Assembly (NCBI GenBank): GCA_963971425.1
Contig: OZ020514.1
Coordinates: 39,841,158-39,905,157 of the forward strand
Direction: 5' to 3'
DNA: 64,000 nucleotides
Origin: Bryoerythrophyllum caledonicum
Taxonomy: Eukaryota; Streptophyta; Bryopsida; Pottiales; Pottiaceae
Part shown: positions 47,751 through 58,266 of the stretch, in pieces
How the letters are laid out: every line of letters begins with the position of its first letter
Position numbering within the stretch: the stretch's first letter is position 1
The notes under the pieces: model-generated
What the model saw: only the letters and a program-made list of their open reading frames with translations
The model's database searches: none
What the model was told of the DNA's origin: nothing
Made by a program: the position numbers and the translations under genes

Positions 47751-47846
47751 ATCCCTGCCGATGATATTGAGGTTGGTCATCCAAATCGACTCTACATACA
47801 CACAACTTCTCATTCAGGACATCAGCCACCAACCGAGCATCCACCG

Positions 47847-50580
47847 ATGCAGCACGGGACTATGTCTGACTCAGATTGGTGGGAGAGTGACTCGGAAGAC
47901 CTTGCCATGGTCGCAGCTCAGTGCTCCGATTCTGGACATGTGAATTTCACGGAAGAAGATGATCCATCCCAGGAGTCTACTGGGAGATCGGAGGTCCCGT
48001 GGTCAGGAATGTCCGTGAACCTTATGAGGCCAGGTTCAGGCAAAATTGGAGAAGCGTCCATTGTTGAGGTTCACCCCATGGGTCAATGGCTTGGAGTTGA
48101 CATACCAGTCGGATCTAGTGAGTTCGTATTACTTAGACCAACGGCCATATGCCCCGCGGCGGAAGAATTATCACTCATTCCTTTGCAACGCGGATACGAT
48201 TCACTTATTCACACACTCCGGCGGACCGTTTTATGGAGAAGGGCGGATGTCATGATTCCAACCGAAGATCTTCGGTCCGACGAGTCCCCATTCGTACCAC
48301 GAGAGCGATGGGTTGGACTTGAAGTGCAGCGGTTGGACGGAGATGGGTTGGTGCTCTGCTCTGGGAGAATCATGGCCGCTTTCCCAGCAGATCATTTCCG
48401 AAGTGGATGTTTGGGAGAAGATAATATTGGTGTAACTGTCCTTGATGTTTTTGTGGGAGACACGGAGAGAATTATGAGTCATGAGTCGTGGCCCATTCTT
48501 GAATGTTGTTTTCCTTCCGGTCGTTCTTTGAAAAGCACAATTGATCATTTCGCATCCTTGCCTTTACAACCAGATTCTGGCGCTCATTTGGGGGGTCGTG
48601 CGAAGGAGCCATACCGCTTTATTACCCGACAGCAAGACCTTAACAAGAAGGAATCCTTGTACACGAAGAGGACTACCGACGACGAAATTCGCAAAGTCAG
48701 CTCGGAAAGGTGTTGTCCCAAACGATGCTGCCAGTATTTTCAACAATCCCAGACTCTTTCTGTTAGACAGAAATTCTATGACAAATCCTTTGAAGATAGA
48801 AAGGAGTATGCGATCTCGGTAGGCGGGCAGTTCCACTCCATTGATGGGAACCGGAAGAGAAAGTACGTCACGCTCTTGGGAACGGAGGTCTGCTCCGTTG
48901 CATGGTACACAATCCATGGAATTCGGAAGTCCACGTTTCACACGTACATCGCACATTTCAGTAGAGGAATCATTAATGCAACTCACGGTAACAAGGGCAT
49001 CAAGCGCCCACGGCTTGCCACTATAGAGGCGATGGGCTCAATGACATCGATTATTAATGACAACGCGGATCAAATGCCTCACCAAATGCGGAGTGTCGGG
49101 AATGGTCGGATTGACACTCTCAAGTATCTTCCTGCGGGAAACAACTGGAAGCAAATTCGAGCCAGCGTCAATGATGTACGTTATCAGTCCCCTCATATTG
49201 CAATGGATTTGTACTCTCCTTCCTCCGTCGACCGATGTCCAAGTATCTTAACCGGAGATCTCCGGCTGGGTCATCGTTGTTCAGCATTGGCCTTCAATTG
49301 ATTAACTCTGTACTTCGCACCGTCTGTTGTATTGTACTTCTAAATTTTTCCTCTCACTAGGTTAATTTTTCATTTTGCAGACAAACGACTCCTACGGTCT
49401 CCCTCCTGTAAGTCAGTCCACAGTTAGTAGGGTAAGGAAGGAATTCTTCGGGAATGTTGCTATTAAGCCGTCTGGAAGCACCTTCGCAAAATGCAGTACT
49501 TGCGATGAGTTCAATCAGTTCTTACTGACAACTCCAAATGGTACGCCTGCATACGAGCTCTTCTATAGCAACAGGCAAGCTCACTTGAATCACCAACAAT
49601 CATGCCGGAAGCTTTACGCGACATGGAGGGAGGAGTCGAAGGCGAAGCCACTGACCTTTCTCTGTGTCATTCACGACAAGATGGACACTGCGAAGACGGC
49701 CCTTCCACGCATGTGGAGGACTACTAAGGCGACATCTGGTCTCGGACAGCTTCCCATGAATGTCACCGGAATGGTGGCTAACGGTCATCTCGACGGAGCG
49801 TATGCTCACTATGCTCCTGCTTTATGGCCGGGAGATTCGAACGCCACCATATCCTCTCTGGCAAAACTTTTTAGGCGGCTTGAGGGAGCACCATTACATG
49901 AGACGCGCGCGCTCTTCGAGCACCCTCCTCCAAACTCGATGTTCGCGGCGCTCATGAGGGGAAAGAGCAGGTGTGTCGACGCTTTAGAGCCCGTGGAGCC
50001 CAGTGCTTTTAAGGGACCAAAACCGTTGCCACCGAAATTGTTTCTACAGCTCGACAACTCAGCGAAGGACAACAAGAACCAGTACTTGATGGCATTCTTA
50101 TCACTGCTAACTGCTCGAGGTGTTTTCAAGGAGATACAGGTTGGCTTCTTGGTTGTCGGACATACGCATGAAGATATTGATGCTTACTTTAGTCATCTAT
50201 CGAAAGAACTGAAGAAAAGCAGTACATATATTCTAGCGGATTTGATGAAGGCATTCATGAAGTCACAGAAACTAGCTTTCATGCCGGAAGTTATCCAAGA
50301 GGTGGCTGACCTTAAATCTTACGTCGATGGCTTCTTATGCAGTGGGGCGGCACGTCTGGTGGGACTTAGTGATATGCATCTTTTCAAGTTCTACGTTGAC
50401 AATGATGGTGTTCCGGTCATGAAGTTCAAGAAGTCTGCCGTTGATGTAGAGTGGTTGCCGATGAACAAAGAGCCGATAAAACTCTGGAAGGTAGATGACA
50501 GCGGACGTCCCATGCTTCCAACAGGCTCTCCGAAGCCCGTCCCTTTCAAGCGCATATGGGGGAGCGACGCTATTTTGTGA
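47847..50580 (+). CDS. DUF7869-type transposase-like gene, copy C, two exons
   Basis: Exon 1 is 47847-49175 (donor GTACGT) and exon 2 is 49381-50580 (acceptor TTTTGCAG), phase 0, giving about 842 residues. The start was chosen at MQHGTMSDSD because copy D keeps it; the frame is open further upstream to 47439 but that part contains the leader palindromes. Parts: N-terminal WVGLEVQRLDGDG and SWPILECCF, cysteine cluster ERCCPKRCCQYF (about residue 287), GTEVCSVAWYTIHGI, NADQMPHQMRS, CSTCDEF, then the core with HDKMD (about 541), QLDNSAKDNKNQ (about 668) and HTHEDID (about 704). These D...D...E residues suggest an RNase H-like transposase (inference). Compared with copies A and B it lacks about 230 C-terminal residues. 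No internal stop. The gene converges on the SWIM gene 390 bp downstream. Confidence 0.75.
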
Positions 50581-50972
50581 GCCTAGAGTAGTGAGCGGTG
50601 AGCAGAGAGCAGAAAAAATATACTCATTTTAGGAAAAATGATTATTTTATTATAATTTTATTATAAAATTTCCATTTCTATTTATATTTAGTAAATAAAT
50701 AGCCCTATTACCGTGTAAGTTTTACATAATAAAAAATAATATACGTCCATTAAAATAGGTTTAGGGTCAAAAAACTTGAATTACATTAATCATTATACAT
50801 AATCAGTAATAGATGAACATAATTGCCAAAAAACAAAATAGGAATTTGTACAATCAAGACATTACACCACTGAAGAGATAAAACTTTGTAGTGGCCCTTT
50901 TAGTCTCACTACATTTTTACTGCTCATTGAATATTGATTGCAGTACAAGGATGCCAAACGACATAAGAAACC
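50581..50972. other. Convergent intergenic, A+T-rich 3' ends
   Basis: Short 392-bp region between two converging genes. It contains A+T-rich sequence suited to 3' ends on both strands; no other feature seen. Confidence 0.5.
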
Positions 50973-53900
50973 TTAAGGAATAGGATGCCTAAGTAGACCA
51001 CTCTCAAGAATATGCTTGATCTCGTTAAAGCTGAGACTTGGAGCATGTATAAACACATTAGTTTCGGAGTCTAATCCACATATCACAATAAAAATGTAAT
51101 ACAAGTGTTTACAATTTGTCCACTGACCTCGCTTACCTAGAGATTTCCTCATCATCTCTTGGAAAAATGGACATGAACAAGTGGGAAACTGTCCAACAGT
51201 GATAGAGTATTGTTCAATTTTTGGAGGAGTTCCGGAATCAAACGTAACAACGCAGCCAAGAGCTGGAATAGGTATCATGGTCAACCGGCGAAGACGGCCT
51301 GTGACCAATAGGGCTGATGCACAAACATTGGCTTGTTTCGATGATGGTGCTTTTGCATTCCTACGAATGTTTTTTCCAAATCTCCGCTTGGGATGATCAT
51401 CAGGAAATTCCGGAGAAATATATCCGGACAAATCGACTGGAATTTGCTGACCTTCAAATAATCTCCGTGGCGATATTGCAGCACGAGGCTGAAGATGAAA
51501 TCCTGCATTCTCCAAAGCAAGAATCTCAGAGATGGTTAGATTAGTGCCCATCTTCACTGGCCAAGTCTCTGGCACAGCTGGTCTTGACACCACCCACTTG
51601 CGCTTTGTACCCTTCACGCATCTTTCAATATCATCGTTGCAGAAGAAGAACTGCATACGCTCCATCCGGTTCCTCTGGTAATTGTCCATCATTCCAGTGT
51701 ATGTTGGAGCCGCCGTGTTCTTACCATCTTGGACAATCTTCGCAACACACTTTTTCTTCGTAATTGCCTGTTGGGCAAAACATGCTTTCGCTGAGGTCTT
51801 AGGTAATCTTGCAATGTGCCACTCAGTCACATCGCATGCAGTTTCTTGGACAGAAGTCACATGCACTTTCGAAGGTGCAACAATAGTTGTCTCCACATCT
51901 TCACGTGCATTTTGTTGATCTTCATTTGTCTCTTCTTGAACTCCAGCTCTTGGTGATGCATCCTCTCCGGAAGTTGATGATCCGCGCCTAGTTTGAACAC
52001 GAGGCCGAGAGAAGTTGACCTTGTCGGGTCTGTGGGAGTCGCCGTCGCAACCGGGAGGAAGATCTAACTTCCGTTTTAAAGAACCAAATACCTCCTCACC
52101 TTCAAGATGTGGTTCTCGAGTACAAATATAGGAAGCTCCAGGTAGTTTGGCCATTGCAGCATGGAGTGCTTTAGGATTACCTGATTGTTGAGTTGTACGC
52201 TGAGCCACTCGTAAGAGGAGTTCCTCCTTGTTAGGACCGGTGCCTGGTCGATCACCATTCAAATATTGGAAGTAGGCGACCACTTGCATGAAGGCTCGAA
52301 CATAATCATCCACAGTTGCAACATAGAGATCATTGCCACGATTCCCAGACTGTTGTAACCACTTGTTATGTACGGTCTCCGCAAGATTGCAAGAAGGCAT
52401 TTCAGCCAACTCAGGTTCGGAGAGAGGCTGTCAAAAATCAAGCATTATACAAAATATTAGAGTAAAACAAAATAATGGATTTAGAACCATCGATTAAAAT
52501 TTGACAAATTCAACATTGACGTGGATATCATAAAGAGGATGGGTCAAAATATACCATTTGCATGAACCCGCCCCATTGGCGGTAGCGAAAATGCCAAAAG
52601 GCTAACCAAAGATCTAGATGGACGATCTCCTCATTTGTTGTTGCTCCAGAAGACAACCACCAAGATCGGATGGCATGGTATCTAGCCTCCGCCTCGTCAA
52701 TGGTTTTTGCATCCTTGTATTGCTTGCACATTTGGCGATGTTGTGCTTGGAGATCCGGCCGAATACTTGCTTTTGTGTGTTTCTCCAAAGATTGGGTCCA
52801 ATGGAAGAGACATGTCCTCTCTTGATTCTCCATAGGCACCGATGCATCTCCAGTACCGTAGATGATGCGAATAGCATTCCAATTTGCTTGTGCACTATCC
52901 GCCATAAATCCTTTAAATTTTGGGTTTGAAATGCCATGCCTGGCCATGATGATGTTGAGATTCTTCCAAAATAATATTTGGGCAGTAGCATCTTCTGACT
53001 GCATATCACAGACGGCAATAGTCATGACTCGACAGTATTGAGCGTCATAAACATGGCAAGCCATGGTAGTCCATCCTTTGACACGCTTGACGTGGTCATA
53101 CATGATCCATGCGTTCTCCAAGTCCCCTCCAGACTGCATCCGCTTTACAAGATCTACTCCACTTCCGGGGCCAACTTCAGACATTTTGAAAACGAAGACT
53201 TTATCGGAGTCCGATCCTTGGCCAGGAAACTTGTTTTCTTGAACAAACGCCCACTTGCTAGATCCGCGAAGCTTAGTAATACTATCCATAACTCCAAATC
53301 GACGCAAGTACCGAAAGGTGGTGACCTTGTTGCGAATGCTTGGCGAAGTCATGTGCTTGCAAGTATTAAGCACGAGTATAAGTTCCTTGAATGTGAGAGT
53401 AGTTTGAGGTGCATCGTCAGAGTGAAGCAATAACTCTCCGACTAAATCCTTGCTTGCCTCCATTATAATGGCAGAATTGGTGGCTGAAGGTGTCCTCTCT
53501 ACTTGCTCTCCTAGAATACTATCTGCCCTATCTGCAAATTCCCTATCAACTCCAATCTTCACAGGATGTGCATGTGAACCAAGGTGGATACAAGCACGAG
53601 TCATATGATCTTTAGTAAGAACATAATAGATTTTTGCAGGACAGATGGCTAAGCAAGAGGGAGGAACTTTACATACCTTACAGACGACAGACGAACCTTT
53701 GGGATGCTCAGATCCTACGTCAAAGGTGATAGAGCTGAACCCATCCCATTCAACTTCATTTGCCGCTGAGGTTCGGTGAACTCGTGTCACATAATCACAG
53801 TTGACATTAAAACATTTGAGATGCCCCAAACAGGATGATGATCTGAATGTCAGCCCCATGTCGTTCTTAATATTGGATGTGATGGTTCGTGTCCACGCAT

Positions 53901-54693
53901 GTCCGTCGTGTCGTTTGTCCATCCCACGGAGGAGTCGAGCTTGAGAGTGCGTTGTTGAGGCGCCAATAGGGGGAAGTTCAAACACAATGTCTCCATCAAA
54001 AGTGGGTGGCAAGAATTCGACCTTCTCTACTCTGATACGGTTGTAATCAATCTTGGTAACTACAAACTTCGACCCTTTCCTAGCTGATAACGTTTTAAGA
54101 CAATCAACGACACTCAACGAATTTGAGGCACGTTGAGGAAGTGGAGGTTTGCCAATAGAACCCCGAAATGATTGAGAGGGTTGAGAGAGTGGAGAAGAGA
54201 CAGGTTGGTCAACAGGACGAGGATGAGGAGGTACAGGAGCTGGAGAGTCATCATCGGAGTCATCACTAAGAAGATGGATAGGTTCAAGCCCAGGCTCTAT
54301 CTTTACTGACCGGACAAGAGGTGTGTTGTGCGTGGAAGTAGATGACTGCCTTGGCGTGAGAAATTCAGCAGACCCATTAAGGAGAGAGTCAGAGAGACCA
54401 TACAGTCTAAACCTCCCTGGCGTAAGGCGCCAGAACTTTACACCATCATTCATATAGGACAGTTGACCGATAGTATGTGTGAGCTCACCGGAGGCATTGT
54501 CAAAAATCTCTTGATCGATGTGAATGGTCTCCTCCTGTAACTGAAACCTAAGACTCAATCGAGAAGCTGTAACAATACAAAACCCTTCATCTCCAATAGG
54601 AAATGAGACAGGGATTCCGTGCCCATTCGCATGAATGAAGGCCATCATCAGAAGAAGAATTGTGCAATCTAGTACTTGACAAAGAAGAGGCAA
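50973..54693 (-). CDS. SWIM zinc-finger Mutator-like (MULE) transposase-type protein, two exons
   Basis: Exon 1 is 54693-52555 (donor GTATAT) and exon 2 is 52427-50973 (acceptor GACAG), phase 0, about 1,197 residues and no internal stop. The N-terminus (after M at 54693, or MMAFIHANGHG slightly later) precedes a Ser/Pro-rich acidic linker (LLSDDSDDDSPAPVPPHPRP). A middle region has cysteines (CLGHLKCFNVNCDYV, VCKVCKVPPSC) resembling a WRKY/FLYWCH-type DNA-binding part. The catalytic-like part has WTTMACHVYDAQYC, AVCDMQSEDATAQILFW and KFKGFMADSAQANWNAI, consistent with MULE DDE domains. A C-terminal SWIM finger reads CSCPFF...CKHLYYI (about 51195-51095). A domesticated or autonomous MULE protein are both possible. 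It starts 1 kb from the candidate plus-strand exon at 55711. Confidence 0.72.
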
Positions 54694-54699
54694 ATTATG

Positions 54700-55690
54700 G
54701 TGCTTGAAAACCAGTTGGAGTCATTATATATGCCAAGCAGGGTACATTCAAGTCAACGCTGTAAAAGGTGGAGTAAATTGAACATAATTATTCATTGTAA
54801 TAAAAATGCATTTAACAAAAGCAAACAGCGGTGCAAATAAATATATATAGCATATGGAAGACGGCGGAATTCAAGAATAACAAAAAAAATTGTATCTTAT
54901 TGAAGGAGACAACAGAATGCCAAGATAAGTAAAATGTTATTGATCAAAAGAATAAAGAGATCTTTAGCATAGGATAAATATTGCCCCTATTGGGCAGCAA
55001 ATAACACATTACATTGTGATACTCGGACAATGCTCGGCGAAGTAGTTTTTGAAATATACATGAATCACTGGCTCAAGCATTTAATAGACTAGAATCACAA
55101 CTATACGATCCAATAAAATTAGTAAGAACCAGACAAGCAAAAAGTGGCATGACAATGCATGTAATTAAGTAATGACTAAAGGTCACCAAAATAATGGAGA
55201 TGGTAGGTGATACGATAATTTTTGAACTATCGAATTATAGTTGTTCAAAAAGTCGAGGAATGGCAATCCTCTCTGTTACATAAAATTCTGTAAATAAGTC
55301 GTCCACCTGAAAATAAGGTGGGCGATCAATAATAATAGAATGGGAGGGTGAATGTAATTTGTTTTGGATTTGAAATAGAGCCAAGGAAGGAGGGGCAAAG
55401 ATAAAGCAAATGAGGGATTTAGGCGCATTACACATGGGTACTTGACTGCGGATTTAGCCACAAAGCAAGAGAGCTTGACTCCACATTACATCTCATGTCG
55501 GCACAATTCATGTGAGTTGATGCGGCGTGATTAACTTACCTCAATGTAAATTTTTCGACTAAATCTTACCCTCTCGATTATTTGGATTCAAGATAGGTAT
55601 CCCCAGATTTGTGCTTGACAAACACTATCGACTAGACTCAACATAGCCATCCTTTCTTCCTTCAACTTGCAGGAATACTCAAAGGTGAGA
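54700..55690. other. Divergent spacer upstream of the SWIM gene
   Basis: A+T-rich, no recognised gene. Presumably the promoter region of the minus-strand SWIM gene. Confidence 0.4.
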
Positions 55691-55710
55691 GTTTTGATGT
55701 CATTTGAGAG

Positions 55711-56187
55711 TTGCAGATCCAGATGCCAGAGGAGAGAGAGGAGTTGTTATGTTTGGCAACTGCACAGAAGAAGAAACGTAGGAGGCGTGGTTTACGCTTC
55801 TCTAGTACGAAGCAACTAAAGAGGTATAGGATGAGCAAGAGAGTTGCTCCGAGGGTAGACAGTGATGTGGGGGACACTGCACGCGTGCTATCATTTGACA
55901 CTGAGAATTGCAGAATCAAGGGCAGTTTAAAAACTGTTATCGAAGTGCAAGGAAGCCTGCCATCAGACCTTGTGCGGAGTGGTGGTGCTCGGAGCGGTAA
56001 TCCTGGAAGCGGTGACTCGGAGGGGCGGAGGCAAGGGATGAGTCGAGGAGCCGAGGTGGAGGCAAACGAGATGGAAGAAGAGCAACCACTTTTAGAGTTA
56101 GGTATAAGTGAAGCGCCTTCAAGTCAATCTGAGGAGCATGATGATTTATTGAACAGTCAAAGCAGTGAAGAACCAAAGAGGAGAAAG
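55711..56187 (+). CDS. Candidate upstream exon, basic then acidic low-complexity protein
   Basis: Open frame MQIQMPEEREELL, with a lysine/arginine-rich nuclear-localisation-like stretch (QKKKRRRRGLRF), a Gly/Ser region and an acidic end, terminating in a good donor AAG|GTAAGA at 56187/56188 in phase 0. A phase-compatible acceptor exists at 58248/58249 (GATAG|GAAG), which would read in frame into the first methionine of the ParB/MTase-like gene at 58267. Its pyrimidine tract is poor. It may be exon 1 of that gene or an unrelated gene. Confidence 0.4.
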
Positions 56188-56189
56188 GT

Positions 56190-58260
56190 AAGATTTGACT
56201 TGCTTTGCTTGGAACTTTTTGGACTTTTCATGTGTGTTTGAGAAAGTGAGTTTAAGATGCAAGTCTTCTCAGGTCAAATATTATTGATTAGGAATGCTCA
56301 TGGAATGGTGGCAAGGAATTGGAAGATATTGAGCTCGGTAGGCTTCGGGGCCGAAGCTTCATTTGGGCAACCATTAGGCCTTGTCTAAACATATTCTTTT
56401 TAGGGAAATTGACCAATATACTCTTTGAAAGTCAAAAATTTCTATCATCATGAAAGTATTTGATTGTAAATTACTTCCACTATCATTCATCCAACTCATC
56501 TCAACCAGACTAATCAAATATTTACCAACTTTGGCTTTCTGTTGGATGAAAAACTTCATTTAGTATACATTAGTATTAGAGAACAAATAAGAGTATAATA
56601 CCCTCAACATGTGGGTTACATTTTGATCAGGTATTGATGCCATTATCAACAACTTCAAATACATTTGGTCCTTTAGAAGGTAGAATAGTCACTGAGCTTC
56701 AGTGATTAGACTTCATACCACTATTTTTGACACAATTTGTCAAATGTCGAACCCATTTGTCAAAAGAGAGGGACAAACTGTTTGTCAGAAATTGAATGTC
56801 CGTGGGGCTAAATTATCATAATGAAGAATAATAGTTAATAAAAAATCAAGTCAAAATCATTCAATTATGTCTGTTCTATATATTACAATTTCGATGAGAG
56901 ACTTTAAAAAACAAGCAGTTCAGAAACAATAATGTATCTTCTTCCATCAATACATGTCTCCAAGTGTACATTTTCAGTGTACATTTCCAGAGATCAGATT
57001 CTAGACAAGGTCTAAGGAGTCCTGAGGAAAGCAAGTGTGTCACACAAGTTACACAAGATATATGGTATGGGAGGAGTCAGGACTGTGTACTGTATATGGT
57101 CGGTGAACGTGTGACGCTTGTCTCATGCATTTGTCCTCAAGTTCTTGTTTTTTACCGCTAACACTCAAAAAGAATTTTCAGAAACATCGCACTGGGAGCC
57201 AGCTTCTTCTGTCCTTGATATTCCACAGCTGTAATCTCACGTCGTCGTAATCCTCGATTCGCACTCCAAGATGGGATTTTAGCCTTGTGTACAATGAGAG
57301 ACATCAAGTACCTATTACCACTAATACATGTCTCTCATGTGTTGAATAAAGTATTTTGTAGATTTGAAGTCTAAAATGTCTCTGTTGTCTAGATATCTTC
57401 GCAACGATGTTCCTGTGAAGTGTAGATGATGACTATTCTGTGCACGATATTCCTGTGCATGTACCTTCACCTGCTCTAGATCTGGAGATCACAGATCCCA
57501 ACTCTGACGGAGTGCCGGCAGAAACGGATTCGCCGGTTCAGTCTTGCAGGATTCGTCACAGAAGTTTGCAGGATTCGTCACAGTCTTGGTGAGAAGTTTG
57601 CTGGATTTGTTGCTGGATTCGTCGCGTATGTGGTGATTGTCGTGTGTGTGCTGGATTCGTCGAAGTTGAAACTTGTGGTTGTTGGCGTACTCTGGTTGTG
57701 TCCTGGTGCGAACGCTAGATCGATTATGGGTCTCGTTAGGTCTCGAAGGTTTCCGTTAGGTCTTGTTAGGTCTCGAAGTGCGACGTTAGGTTCCAACAGC
57801 TTATTAGGTTCCAACAGCATATTTGTGAGCTGCTCCGAGGATGATTGAGCTTCGAGAGGAGGAGGCTTCGGCGCCGAAGCCTTCTCGATGCGCAGAACGC
57901 AGTATCTCCGCCGACTTCCTGGCGACAAGACCTCGACCTCTCAGCGCCGAATTTTAGGCACCACGGAACAGATTCCATCGTGACAGCCAGTGGCCAGACA
58001 CGCAGCGGGACTCTTCGCCGCGGAACACAGTGCCGGGACTGGCATCGAGACTCGCACCTGGACCTGCAGCGAGACTTGCACCTGGAAACTTCGCAGCCAG
58101 TGCCGGAATTGCAGGAGGACACTCAGGGAAACTTCGCAGCGGGACACCCAGGGCCGGGACTAGCACAATCTCACCAACAGTGTCGACTTCTTCCGTGTAG
58201 GTCGTTCAGTTTGATAATTGTGTTGTGGGGGACTTTGGCTGGTGATAGGAAGTTGACAGA
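56190..58260. other. Region with TTCGGNNCCGAA palindromes, no firm gene
   Basis: GCTTCGGGGCCGAAGC at 56342-56357 and the perfect 18-mer GGCTTCGGCGCCGAAGCC at 57864-57881. Two more copies are inside exons 1 and 2 of the downstream gene. Open frames around 57.6-58.3 kb on both strands have Arg/Ser composition typical of G+C-rich non-coding DNA. Confidence 0.5.
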
Positions 58261-58266
58261 AGAACG

